Of a stretch of 64,000 nt of DNA, positions 52,433 to 64,000 are shown in pieces. This stretch comes from Baylisascaris procyonis (Eukaryota > Nematoda > Chromadorea > Rhabditida > Ascarididae). The position numbers and the translations under genes were made by a program. The DNA lies in NCBI GenBank assembly GCA_037389465.1, contig JAZARR010000221.1:4938501-5002500 (forward strand), written 5' to 3'. A model generated the notes under the pieces. The model searched no databases. It had not been told where the DNA came from and saw nothing but the letters and a program-made list of their open reading frames with translations. Numbering within the stretch: position 1 is the stretch's first letter; the number at the start of each line of letters is the position of its first letter.

Positions 52433-53703
52433 CATAATTTAATTCATTAGATGGTATTTTATTAATGAATCATTGAAATAAAAACATGGACAAAGCTAAC
52501 CACTAATCAACCTAGAAGCTATATTTGCAAATATCGAAGTTTCATTGTTTCATTTTTTGCAAAAATAGTTTGCATCTTTTGCGCTTCGTAAAATGCATTT
52601 TTTTTTTTTAATCGTCGCAAATTTTTAATTAATTTTTTTTCCGACTAATTTTTTAGCATTTTATGCATTCGTATAGAAATTTTATATCGTTTATCTTTTT
52701 TAAATTAATGCAACGTCCAGCAATGTTTCACTGAAGACGATTTCAGTGAAATTTTTTAATGCCAGTAAAGATTAAATTGTGCCGTAAAATTGAAATTACT
52801 AATATATCATCGCAAAAAAATTCAACTCATTAGTATTTTATTATAAAATCCTGTTCGATTTTTTTCGAGATTCTATTCTCGGAAATTTTTCAGTTCACCT
52901 CTTGCCGTCGTTCGGCGTAGGGATTAGGTTGAACCCATCAGGAACGTTGGTGCCTCGATCGTTGCGCTGTACATTTTGTACTTTCACTTGTACTTTTGTG
53001 GTATGTGACTCATGATAGTATTATTGTATAGTATATTACTGTGTATCACCGCCACTTACTGTATATTATCTAAAGCTCCGGTCTCCGCTCATCTAACTTT
53101 GTTTCCGACGATTTGTTGAGACAAAATTTTTGTTGTCCTCGTATTCGTTTTGTTTTTGCTCTATCTTTTACTTCTCACATACATAAGCGTATTTTTTCAG
53201 TACTGAAACGTTGAAATTGGTGTATGCTGTGGTGATTTCCTTCCCTAACGAGTCATCGATGAAGACAGCTTTCCTATGTTTTCGGTAGGCAAGACCATCC
53301 TAGCTGTTGCTAATACTTCGTGGAACTTCAAAGGCCCTCTATCCGACGAAAATATCTCTGCGGTGCGTTATTCGAAGGTACGCAGGCCTCCTCCGAAACA
53401 TTCTGTATCACGTAATAATATATGAGAGGTAGTGGATGGTGCATACCTCATAAGCTGTTATCATGTCAATTATAGAGAGGAAAATTTAGATTCAGAAGGA
53501 GGTATGAAAAATTGCGGTAAGTGTTATCTCAAGAAAAGAATATGTATTGAAGGGGAAGGGGGAAGGGTCACGGAAGTAGGTATACGTTTATTGTAAAGGT
53601 CAGTTTCCTTTGGTTCGTCTAGTCGTTCAGTAGTCGTCCAGTTCTCCTTGAGGATCTGCAACCTCTGTCGAGATTCGGTCGAATAAACTGCGAGACGACA
53701 AAG
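50286..53703. other. Intergenic region between convergent genes; no gene seen
   Basis: AT-rich sequence with a perfect (AT)n microsatellite and poly(A)/poly(T) runs (for example 51056-51074). No recognisable coding exon or RNA gene was found. Confidence 0.5.
52380..52429. repeat. (AT)25 microsatellite
   Basis: Fifty bases of uninterrupted alternating A and T. Confidence 0.95.
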
Positions 53704-56700
53704 TTATAAGGGCAAACAGTTTATCACACTTATACAATCGGGTAATAAACAAGCAGGGACTCGTTCACAAGGATGGTTTCGATCGTCGGTACGATCCCGT
53801 AGTCGAATCCGGGGAATTTCACGCTGCCACCGATCTCCGCACGCACTCCAACGGCCACACGTAGGCCCATCCGGCTTTGTGAACAATCTACCAGCTGAAA
53901 TGAATAAGTGAACATACCAGCTCCTTTTATACCACTCCCGATTCTGCCTCAGATTAGCCTCACGATACATGCTGGGCAGTCGTTTCATCTGGTTATATGC
54001 TGCTTATTTTCTTTGGCTAACCTAGCACGGTGGACTATTTCCGCTTGATTTATAGCCAGTTGGTTTACCTTACCTAAGCTCCTCCGCGTAATTTTAGTTT
54101 GATGGGCTCTTGACCGATCAAAAAAGGGTAGTTCTTGAATGCGATCGCACCATAGTTTGGAGATTTAGGATTTGTTGCCTATATTTTTCTGACACTGCTT
54201 CTACAGTATTTATCAAACAAATATGGCACCTCTCTATTGAATACCAATATTTATTTATGAGCTACTTGGCCTACTATCAACGTCAATATGTATTGCACTC
54301 CAAATTATTGCAAAGGTTTAGTTACCCAAGTTTGAGGTCATCTGATTTTTCGTTCACTCAAAATAGTCATCGATTATTACTGACCAGTATTCGTCAAACT
54401 GTTTAATTTCTCCATTCGTTGAAATTGCCACATCAGATTGCATTTAAATTTTATTCTTTGAATTTTCACGGACTACGCCTATGTAACAGTTAAATTTTTC
54501 ACTCATTTGGGGATAGTTGATGAGAGAACTTAGGTGAATTAAGGACTGTGATTTGAGCGATGGGTGAATTAAACAGTTTCTTTTACGTGTAGATCTTTTT
54601 ACAAATTCAGTGAAAAAATCACGAAAAACTTTTGCGAGAAGTTTTATGCTTATTTCAGTTGAGGTTTTTGAAAATATTTTGGAATTGGAATAGTCGAAGA
54701 TAATTGCGCGCAGAAGAAAATGCCGAATATTGCTTGTGGGGATATTAGTGGATTGCCAAAAATTTGTAAGAGCTAGAAGAAGGCTAAGCTGGTACATGTT
54801 TCACGATGTTGTTATCGTCGTTACGATTGTTGTGACCATCCACTATGGTCACTTACTTACGGATATGAAGGTCGAGGGTATATTACACTTTCGTAGGAAT
54901 ATATCTTGTTTTCGTTTTTAAAATCACCGCCTCTAGCAAATGTTTTTAGACTCCGTTTTCGTTAGAAGGGTATATATCGTTGAGGGCGGTGGGGGAGGGG
55001 AGGGGAAGGTACCATAATAATGAATAGTTGTTTTAGAGAAGGGTATGGAGGGAGTGAAACTATTAGCATGCGACATTTATACTTTATTTACTTTCAACTT
55101 GAACTTAGTTCTCTTTAGCTCTATTATTTTCGGTTATATACTCTCTCAAATTTTTCATTACTTTTTTTTTCCATTTGCACTTCAATATTCTTAACGCCCC
55201 GCCGACGATTCATAAATCAATACCAACAATAGTCAACCATTTTAATTGCGATTCTCTGAAGTGATCTTGAAGAAAAGCCTAAAGAAAGAGATTTAATGAC
55301 CAATCGTAAGAAGAATATTAGCGTTCAATTAAATTTCTGCGCAAAATTATCTTCTCTTATGCTAAATAATTCATGAAAAAATTAGATGAACGTTCGTTTT
55401 GTTTTGATTCTTTGATCTCGAATCATTCTTTTTTTTTTCTGTCTTGCGATTTCCCAATCATGAGCTACAAGTCTCTGATCGTAATATATAGTAGTTCCTT
55501 AGGTGTAAATCAATAGAAATTTATTGAATTCACCGGCATTGAAACTCACCGACTAGGGATTGTTCTTTACTTGTGGTTCTTGGATACAATCTACTTGGCG
55601 ATTTTCTGGTCATGTGATCCATCCCCAACATCTGTATGATCACCTTTGCAGTGCACCGCCACTTACCTGTATCATCTGCACAGTGTGCGCACCTCATTGG
55701 CACTTCCCTTATGCGGGCTAATTCTTCCTGATAGAATTTCTAGAGGTGAAGATTGACAGCAGTAAACATCCCTTGTTTATTTTAAATAGGAAATTACTTA
55801 TAAAGCTGAAAAATCCTCATTAATTTATCGTTGATGATGGCATTTTGATGACGAAACATTTGTTAATTGAAGAGATATTTCGAGAACTGAGAAACTTCAC
55901 CGCTTGGAATAAAGTAAGTAAGAGTAAATCAAACTTTAAAGAGGAGATTCGAGTTTTATTCGTATTTTTATTAACCGATAGTGAGAGAGACATTAGCCAT
56001 TCCTTAGTAATCGATGCATTTGGATATGGTCACTTCTTCCCCCGTATATTCACCTGTTCGCTTCACTTTCTTTCCCTTTTTCGTCGCTACTTCAAAATTA
56101 TACCTATAGTAATTTAACAAGACAATTGTGTTATGTTTATTCATAGTATAGCTATTATATGAGGCGCTGTTTTATGAAAATTTTTAGAGTGTATCTTCGT
56201 TCTCTTTCTATGATTCATCATCACAGTGTTTAATGTGGCAATTTTCGATGATCGTTGAGGATTTGCAACGTAAATCTTGCTTATCCCTCGTTAATCCCAA
56301 TCACCTGTTCTATTTCATTTCCATTTTTCGTTGTGTTCCATTTATTAGTGGTGTTACTCAACGATTTCACACGGTTGATGTGGCCAATATCATATATGGA
56401 CGCTATCAAATGTGGGTGAATTTTGTGCCTAATTCCTAACCACTAAGAACTTTTATGGTGTATTTTAATTTCGTAGACCAACTGAGTTTTTTTTTTCTTC
56501 ATATTTTTGCATTTCTTTTTTTATTATTTGAAGAATTCCAAGTCTGGATTTGCTTAACTCCTCAAATCCTCATTTCCTACCTTACCTTACTTAACTGAGG
56601 TTGGATATGGAGGTTGCCTACCTGTACTGGCTGTGATCGATGAATTGTTGATCTTCTTTAAATACGTGTCATAAATTATAGATGTTGCAATTTTTTCGCA

Positions 56701-57235
56701 GATTCTTTCGATTTCCATGAAATAAAATGCAAATTTTTCTTGAAGGTGATGTTTGTACTGCCTCGCAGTTGTCGTATTGTCAGGTGATAGGTTTAATCAG
56801 TTGGGTGGGATACTTTCAATGGTGTTTAGGATATTCGATGCATAAGTTCAGGTGATTTTATGTAATATGCACTACGCAATGCAATATTCTTACCTTTAGG
56901 GGACTATAATCTTGGAAATTTACCCTAATCTTGGCCTCACAAAATCATCCCTCAAACTTAATTCCTTCACGGAGATGAGTGGATTGTTCGCAGAAATTTA
57001 TCCCCTCGCATATTACATTTCTTCTATCCGTCGTATCTTTTGGTATATAGTGCTCCTTTTTATGATTTATTCTAACATTTTAGGTACTTATATCCCTGAA
57101 TTGGGCGAGTATCCAAATTCAAAGACCTGATTCCATAATTTATGTATAGTTCTTGAATTTTTGAATTAGTGAGATGGTCATGAACTATACCCGCCGCTTT
57201 GTCCGATCTAATAGTTGACCGATATCTAGCATTTG
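53704..57235 (-). CDS. Cysteine-rich protein with TSP1-like C-terminus, 4 exons
   Basis: Four minus-strand exons join in phase: 57191-57235, 56596-56757, 55667-55727, 53704-53894. If the ATG at 57230-57232 is the start, the product has 151 residues. The first half is helical and charged (YKHHLQEKFAFYFMEIER). The second half has the cysteine pattern RCAHCADD, TCGRWSACGDRWQRE, HPCERVPACLLPDC and INC, which resembles a thrombospondin type-1 repeat (WSxC, Arg-rich strand, paired Cys). No signal peptide is visible, so an upstream exon may be missing. The 56596 exon uses a GTTAAG donor and a weak GAGGCAG acceptor; the 55667 exon has good sites (CTATCAG, GTAAGT). The last exon is also open in another frame, but the phase of the preceding exon selects the TSP1-like frame. 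The introns hold nothing recognised. I cannot assign a function. Confidence 0.5.
54982..55012 (+). other. G-rich tract in the TSP1-like gene intron
   Basis: GGGCGGTGGGGGAGGGGAGG followed by more purines; G runs of 3, 5, 4 and 4. It lies on the non-transcribed-sense (+) strand of a minus-strand gene. Confidence 0.45.
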
Positions 57236-60200
57236 CTATTAATAGACGAAGATTAGCATTGAAAATATCATAGAAGGAATGGAGGGGGGATTTCAACGAG
57301 AAATAGTTATATCCATAGGTAGAATGCGGATGATGAATCAAATGATGGGTTGGCTTTACCAATCATTTCATTGGGGTTGTGTTGTATAGAACGCAAAGAG
57401 CGACGAACGCAAAGGCCGATTGTTTGTTGGTCGGTGGGCAAGCTGGAGCGTATGTGTGTATGTGTGTGTGTGCTGCACTTGTGAATTACTTCATTTCACG
57501 TTGCTGACAGCCGGTTGAAGCGTTTTCGTTGTGCGTCACACATACACACACACACACACCTAACCAGCCAACCAAAACAGCAATTTTCTCATCGTTCTAT
57601 ACGATCGTTTCGCCCAATCATCAGCTGTGCAACATAAAACGACCCGTTTTAGAGGGCGCAATATCTGCTAGCGCTTGTTTGATTACTTCACTTCGGCAAT
57701 TATAATCTCTATTCGTCCATACTCTCTATCTGATAGTGTATTTGTCTGCTGTTCATTATTTATTTCTATTCTCTGATGTCGGTCTGAAATTGAATAGATA
57801 GAAATGAGTGTGGATTTTTGTGTTTCTTTTTTTTTGATTTTATTTATTTCAGTCGTTTTATTTGCATAAGTGGTTTATGGGAAATGAAGTGGCGTTTGTG
57901 TATTCATTCATCTCGTAACGTGTTTGATCGCTTTTCAAATAGCGAAATAGAAATTTTGTTTCATTTTATTTTATTCTTTAAAAATATATCTCAAAATATT
58001 TCTAGTTGATAAGTGAGAAAAATTGGAAAGTTTAATTTTTGCATATATATTGCAAATTTGCATTCACAAAATTCACGATGACAATGTTGTACATATGTCT
58101 GAGCGTATGCACATGTATGTCTGAGTGTCGGATTGTCTTTCTATTGAGTAGTTTCAGACAAAGCATTACTGAAGTTAACGCTAAGAAATTATTCTACTAT
58201 TGTTCAGTTGATTCATTAATTTTAAAAAGAAATTATAGGCATTTAAACATGCTTTAAAGAATAGCATACTTGTGGATTATTTTTATGATTGGTCGGATTT
58301 TATGAGAGTTTTTTCCGCTATTTTTAATATCCATAAATAATTCATGAACGTAGAGTGGTGAAGCAAGTGAATTTAAAAAGCGCATATCGTGCCCCCGCCT
58401 ATGATGTGCTTTGCCGCATATTTAAATACGCGAAAAGGGAACACTAAACTAGTTTAGGAAATGATGAAGGAAATGTTAAAAGTTTCAGGATTCAGCATCC
58501 TTGAAATCCGTTTCCGATAGCATCAATGATTAACGCTTTAAAAGTTTCATTATTGAACGATAGTTTTTGTATCAGAGTTGCTTGGTTCGTTAATACTTCC
58601 TCTTAATAATTAAACATAAAACCTTGTTTTAGGATATTGAGTTCATCCGCTCAATACCCAAGTTCTCTTGCCCACAATTCAGCTTTAAAGGGATTTTTAA
58701 GGGCAATAAGCTCAACAGTCATTAACCGTATTGTTTTGTCAGAATACATCCATATTGTTTAGTGTTTCTTCATCTTACCCCCCTCTCTCCCTCCCCCCTC
58801 CTATTTCGTGTGATTCGGAGGAAAATTACAGAAGCCGTGTTGCTTGTGAAATATAATGAGGTTATCTATCGTTTTCTTAATGAAAAATTTGGTCAAATTT
58901 GGTCGGGAGGTCCAGAAGGAGAGAGCGAGCAGGGATCCTTATGCTTTTTCACCCCCTCTGGGAATATGTGGGATGCCCCGTCTTCCCTCATTGACCACTC
59001 TACTCGTTCGGCTATCTATGCATCGACGCTCACAACATATTTCTCAATTCGATCCCAGTACGTTGTAATTTTTATTGCACTGGAAAGTTGACTCTTCCAA
59101 ACAACTTTAGAGAAGTTTCCACACAACGGCGGATTGTTTAAACTGAAATTGACAGCACTCCTACCCTGGACCATCGGGTTGCTTTTGAATTGCTCTTAGT
59201 CGTGTTTGTAATGTTTGAATTGTTATCCACGAGCGTTGTTTATACATTTTCCATTGGGAATGCACTTTCATCAAAGCTTATTGCCATTGTAACCATTTAA
59301 TTAAAATTGAGATTAATTAGAGTTTATCGCAATCAACGAAATTCGTTTTGAATATTTCTTTTCTACTTTCACTTTGTATATAATATTGAATTTTTGACTA
59401 AACCCTACTTGAAATTTTTTTGACTAAGTTTTATAAATTTTAATTTTTTTTTTTTGACTTTTTTGTGACCAAATAACTTGAGTAGTTGTAATTTTTTATT
59501 ATTTCGAAGAAGTTTTTGAATTTTATTGTAAATGAATTATGGGCCCTCAACTGATAAGCTTCTTTTTGATCTGACTAGATTTTATAGAAACTTTTTTTTT
59601 TTTAAACATTATTTGTGACTGTATGTGCAGAAAGATTCAGAAAAAAAAAATCGCTGAAGCAAAAAAAAAAATATTTTTTATCGATTTGCATAGAGCTATT
59701 TTCAATATTTTTTCACACGTCAAAATTTTGGCTGTTTTTTTTTTAATACGGAAGCTCAATGATTATTTAGGTATGAGGAGAGCTATGGCAACCGGTAGCG
59801 TAATATGTGGCTTTTATTGATTGCACTAATTTGGTGTTAATTGCACTGGTTGCACTGGTTGCACCGATTTGGTGTTAGCTGCACTGATTGGTGCAAATGG
59901 AAGTTTAGTGTGTTAGGCGGTGCTAGGTTTGTACTCGTGAGCTCAACAACAATTGGGACAGCGTTGTAATGATGTATCATCAGCATGCCCCCCCCCCCCC
60001 CCTCATCTCTCCAACCTCAACAGATCATACCCCCTTGCATCCCATTCAACCTCAACGATCTCTCTACAGATATAAATAGAGTCGAATAGCTTGTTGACTC
60101 GAACAGTTGAATAGTAACTAATGGAAAGCAGTGAAGCGCAATGAGATATGACATTACGATAATGTTGTTGACATAGGGGAATAACACTGTGACATGCTAT

Positions 60201-61347
60201 CGTCAATTTTTTACTTTACTTTACTTTTTTTTTTTCATTCAATCGCATTCGAAATCAGTATTTTTAATTTTACTTTCAGTCGTGCTTATTTAATGATGTA
60301 TACATGTATGTTTTCATTCAATAAATACTGAAATTAATAAAGTTTTATTATATTTTTTGGTGGTTTTATATGCGCCACGTTCATTAATGCGATAAAAATT
60401 GGAAATGATCAATGAGAGGGGGTTTGTGAGGAAAGGAGAAGTGAAGGAGTTGGAGCGCAATCCGGCAAGGAACATCCTTAACGAACAATGATATGAGTAA
60501 TTTGTATAATTTATGCTGTTTATTTGTATAATAGTGGAATAAGGTATATTGGTTCTATGTTATTATTATGGTATCATGTTATGAAGTCGCCTAATGGCCT
60601 CTCTTATCTAAGAGCTTTATCAATGCTTCTTTTTATGGCGATGACGTTGACGATGACGTCTTTGATATGTAAATGAAAATGCTTTATGCATTTACCTTCT
60701 ATTATTATACTAAGAAAAGTTGGAAAAAATAATTGAGATTTATCAACGCGTTAATTCATCTTAAAATTGTTACATTTATCTTTATACCTCTTCTTCTTTA
60801 TTCTTTCTATCCGTCTTTTTGGTATGGAGATGGTTAGGTGATACAAGTCAGATGGTTGTCATTATTTAATGAAATATTCAATGTTTAAATGATATCAATT
60901 TATTTGCATTATTATAGCTTTTTATATGGTAACAAAATGTTAGTGTTCTTTGATGATATAGAATGATCGGCACTAATTTCAAATATTATTGTTAGTACTG
61001 ACGATGTAATGTGTGGTCTTTTTGTACGAACTTCTAGCTGAATATCAAAAATAAATATGGAACAAATTGGTAGTGAACTAGAACTCGTGCTATTAAATTG
61101 TAGAAGACAGCATATTTGATGATATTGGCTGGGTTGAACTTTTTGAAAGCAACAGTAAAGGACGGAATAGAACCACCGACGTGAAATTCAACGAATGATA
61201 AGTTTACCGCTAAGCTATGACACATTGTCGCGAGTGTTTGGTTTTTAATTTATTGCTTGGTTATGAGTATCATAATATTTAATTATTAAGCAGTTTCAAC
61301 GTTTATTTTTGAATTTAATGATCATTTTTTGTTTTAATGATATTCGA
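57236..61347. other. Divergent intergenic region before Slingshot
   Basis: No family-level match is seen. A pair of inverted TG/CA microsatellites lies at 57450-57559. A minus-strand open frame at about 60003-60206 (IVEVEWDARGYDLLRLER) lacks context. A C14 run lies at 59989-60002. A tRNA-like box A/box B pair near 61165-61220 was considered and rejected. Confidence 0.45.
57450..57559. repeat. Inverted pair of TG and CA microsatellites
   Basis: TATGTGTGTATGTGTGTGTG begins at about 57451 and CACACATACACACACACACA at about 57537, facing each other about 63 bp apart. Paired TG/CA tracts can extrude as a cruciform or adopt Z-form. The pair lies just upstream of the TSP1-like gene. Confidence 0.7.
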
Positions 61348-61357
61348 TTCGTTTCAG
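61348..61357 (+). promoter_or_regulatory. Probable trans-splice acceptor of Slingshot
   Basis: TTCGTTTCAG lies 15 nt before the start codon, typical of a spliced-leader acceptor. Confidence 0.55.
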
Positions 61358-61372
61358 TAAGGGCGGTATGAG

Positions 61373-64000
61373 ATGTCGTTGGTGACTGTACAACGTTCTC
61401 CAACACCAAGCGAGAACGCAAATTTCGATCATTCGGTATGTAGAAACTTTTTTTTGAAAACAATTTTACTAATTTCCTACCTTTAGCTCACCTGTAAATT
61501 TATATTTACAAGGCGATTATGGTGGTAATATATGCAAACACTAATAAGTAATATATATATAACTGAACGATAAAAGAAGTTCAAATTTCTTCTCGGACAA
61601 TTGATTCTCTTTGTTTTCTCTCTGTAAACCTCATCGTTCTTAGGGAATGTTTTCGTTGCTAATCCACCTGTCAATTTTAGTTGAATATTATTTAAATATT
61701 AAATTTGTTTGCTAATAAAATAATTTAATGGAATGAGATGTGCGATTTCAGGATGCAGATGTCTGCGAATGTGGCTCATCGCCACGGCGAAGTAAGAGTG
61801 TTGCAAGCAGTGAATGTTTCTTCTATGTGAAGGGAACGGCGGTTATCCTTCTCAATCATGATCGCACAAATGTGGCACATAATTCGGCGAATGGTACATC
61901 GCTATATTCTTATTTATTAATGGCTTTGAATAGGATTTTTGAATATGATTTATCGACGATGAGCAAAGAAAGAAGGCAAGGATAGGAATTCAGATGTATA
62001 ATATATATGCTCTTATCGTTTCCTTCTTTCTCCCCCTCCCCCAGCTCATCCCCTCCCCCCCCCCCCCTAAAATCTCCGAGGACAATGCCTCGGTCTATCA
62101 AACATTGTCCTCGGAGATTCGCTCTGAATAGCGAAAATTTACTGAAGATAGAAAAATTTGCTACACTTCTGAGGGTATTATTTTGTATAGGTTTTATGTA
62201 CCTCGTTGAAAGAGAACACAATGCAAAAATTTGGCTAAGCCGAAGTTTAGGCGAAATGGATCTATTCGATACGGTATTAGAAATCTGTGTAGTACAAGAG
62301 ATCGTCTCAGCTTTAAGCTTTTATCCAGGATCATCCAGAAATGAGCATACTGGTGGACCTAAATCCATCACTTCTCGGATCTAGGTTATCCTTTGAGCTG
62401 GTTATGGAACCTTTGAGCAACTGTTTGTTGAGGTGGGATCTAGATGGCTTTGCGTTCACTTTGAGTTAATATGCTGTTCGACTATACATGTTCCGCGTTG
62501 ATCGGTATTTTCGCGTTTTTTTTTTTTTAAATTGAGAAATAAATGAAGAGCCTATCTATGTTCATATCCGTGATATTTTCCTCCATCTTTTTATCCCTTC
62601 ACGTCTATCCCTTCCTGAGCATGAATGCAACGTCGACTTTTCGAATTGATAACATCTAAGGGCAGTTTTTTTTAATATCAGCTTAGAAATACAAGTTAAG
62701 CTTGTCAATTTTCTGTCTCTTTAATAGCTCTTTATGAATTTTATGAAGTGTTTGAGATGAAAAAAAAAATTTGGACCTCTGGTAATAGAACTTGTTCCGT
62801 GGCGACAGGAGCATATGTCATACTTGTCAAACATTAGATACACCAGTCCCTAGAAATAAGATCCATAGCCATCAATCCTGAGAGATTCCCTATGGAGTTG
62901 TTGTGAACAAATTATCCGGAACACATCGTTGTTATAATGCCGAGAGAATCGAATAGTTCTTGATTGTGTGCGAATTAATCGAATTAGAGCTTGTCTTTAA
63001 ACAAATTTTTTCATCACTTTTACTAACAATGAAATGGCAATCAATTAGAGTTCCGTTTATTTAGGAGAGATCGAGGAGCACCTACAAGCGATGTTACGAA
63101 TGTTACCGCCTGAGGATACGTTAACGATGGCCGTTAGATTGCAGCCGAATAGCGAACAAGATTGTTTACAAGATCATGCGAGATATTTGGCTGTTGTGGC
63201 ATCATCATCCCGCGAGGATATTGATGAGTCACGTGATACGAGGGAATGTGTCCTACTCGGATTAGATTGCCTCCCTGGTGATAGGGCCACGTTCGTTTTT
63301 TATTATCGCTAGCCTCCGTCAACTTGGGTGCCCCATCGTGGGTTACCTGATAGATATAACCGTCGAATGCACTATCCATTGGACGACGATAATTGATTGC
63401 TTCATACACGTAGTCCTTGAATTTGCTCTTTCTTTTGCGCTAATTGTTTAGAGCATTCTATGTTCAACTTTCCATATTTCTGTTGGTAATCTTAGAGATT
63501 TTTATCTGAATATTTTCTTCAAAGATTTGTTGATGGGTTTTCAATTGAAAATGATTCGAAGCTAACACACTCTTTGAGTTGGGTTCATTAGTTTTCTCGA
63601 GATAAGCTTACTGCAGTGTATTTTTTCATCAGCTGCTTGTTTGGAGCATTGACATAAATGATGCATGGTCATTTTTCGAAAACATTCCAAATGTTCCCTT
63701 ATGGGTAGATTTGTTCTCCTCTGGGAAAGCGCAATCCCTCATTTTCAAAACCTCAGAGCTTATAGCGTTCATGACCATTTTCATGGGTGTCGGCGTTGAT
63801 TTGAAGGTAGTCTTTAGAGGGTGGGAATCTAGACGAGATAATGTGGTGAATTTTGCCGATTCAACGTTGATGAACGTTTTCGACTGTTCAGGATCGGAGT
63901 GGTTATTCCAATATTTGCATCGACACATGTTCGTCTCGATGGTGATGGGGGCATTGCGGTCGATTGCGACTCATCATACCACCTATTTCGGCCAGTCTCT
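61373..64000 (+). CDS. ssh: Slingshot protein phosphatase, N-terminal part (runs off the window)
   Basis: Slingshot phosphatases dephosphorylate and reactivate cofilin, promoting actin filament turnover. Exons: 61373-61435, 61752-61893, 63065-63290, 63892 to beyond 64000; all phases join and give the first 180 residues. Family marks: N-terminus MSLVTVQRSPTPSE (human SSH1 begins MALVTLQRSPTPS), SSECFFYVKGTAVILL, EIEEHLQAMLRMLPPEDTL, AVRLQ, RYLAVVASSSRED, ECVLLGLDC, and IGVVIPIFASTHVRLDGDGG (SSH1 has IHLDGDGG). This is the conserved SSH N-terminal domain. The dual-specificity catalytic domain with its Cys-x5-Arg motif would lie to the right of the window. The donor after exon 3 is GTTCGT, chosen because it alone gives the correct phase and the ATIGVV junction. 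Intron 2 contains a perfect inverted repeat and a C-rich run. Confidence 0.93.
62032..62068 (-). other. C-rich tract; G-quadruplex potential on the minus strand
   Basis: CCCCCTCCCCC, then CCCCT and a long C run ending CCCCT, in Slingshot intron 2. It lies directly beside the inverted repeat that follows. Confidence 0.5.
62071..62119. repeat. Perfect 17-bp inverted repeat in Slingshot intron 2
   Basis: AATCTCCGAGGACAATG (62071-62087) pairs exactly with CATTGTCCTCGGAGATT (62103-62119) across a 15-nt spacer. The spacer begins CCTCGG, which can also pair with CCGAGG in the left arm, so two alternative hairpins are possible. Confidence 0.8.

Noticed and set aside
60003..60206. Minus-strand frame ending EVEWDARGYDLLRLER
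   Set aside because: Short and isolated; could not be joined by phase to any neighbouring exon.
61150..61225. tRNA-like box A (TAGCTTAGCGG) and box B (GGTTCTATTCC) on the minus strand at about the correct spacing
   Set aside because: The acceptor and anticodon stems do not pair, so this is not a functional tRNA; at most a decayed relic or chance.
1..64000. CRISPR array, bacterial operon or IS element
   Set aside because: The genes are spliced metazoan genes; no regularly spaced repeats, transposase or prokaryotic signals were seen.

Overview
This window looks like nuclear DNA from a nematode that is not Caenorhabditis. The protein-coding genes are split by AT-rich introns with TTTCAG-type acceptors. 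Five of the six gene models have a splice acceptor 3-46 nt upstream of the start codon, the layout expected for spliced-leader trans-splicing. The encoded proteins are metazoan. Two of them, DMC1 and Slingshot, belong to families that to my knowledge Caenorhabditis has lost, so a different nematode lineage is likely. The species cannot be fixed from the sequence alone.

Layout, left to right. Positions 1-2,050 hold no recognised gene but include a near-perfect 34-bp-arm hairpin (470-544). A complete 7-exon tyrosylprotein sulfotransferase gene (TPST, + strand) spans 2,099-8,610. A sharply bounded array of about 9.8 kb of CACAGA/CACGGA-type low-complexity satellite fills 9,395-19,203; its middle 2.1 kb is inverted. 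The array lies between the 3' ends of two convergent genes. A complete 9-exon DMC1 meiotic recombinase gene (- strand) spans 20,301-26,844. Positions 26.9-32.9 kb are mostly unassigned, with a possible small gene carrying an E2F-like motif near 29.5 kb and an ambiguous coding locus at 30.7-31.3 kb. A complete 4-exon FAM136A-like gene (- strand) spans 32,894-35,910. Divergent from it is a 13-exon SVOP-type major facilitator transporter gene (+ strand, 37,791-50,222). A cysteine-rich gene with a thrombospondin-1-like C-terminus can be assembled from four phase-compatible exons on the - strand (53,704-57,235). The right edge holds the first four coding exons of a Slingshot phosphatase gene (+ strand, 61,373 to beyond 64,000).

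The genes are not an operon and show no shared pathway: protein tyrosine sulfation in the Golgi, meiotic strand exchange, a mitochondrial intermembrane-space protein, a vesicular transporter, a probable extracellular module and an actin regulator. Gene models were built by hand from splice consensus, reading phase and remembered family conservation. Exon boundaries therefore need transcript support.
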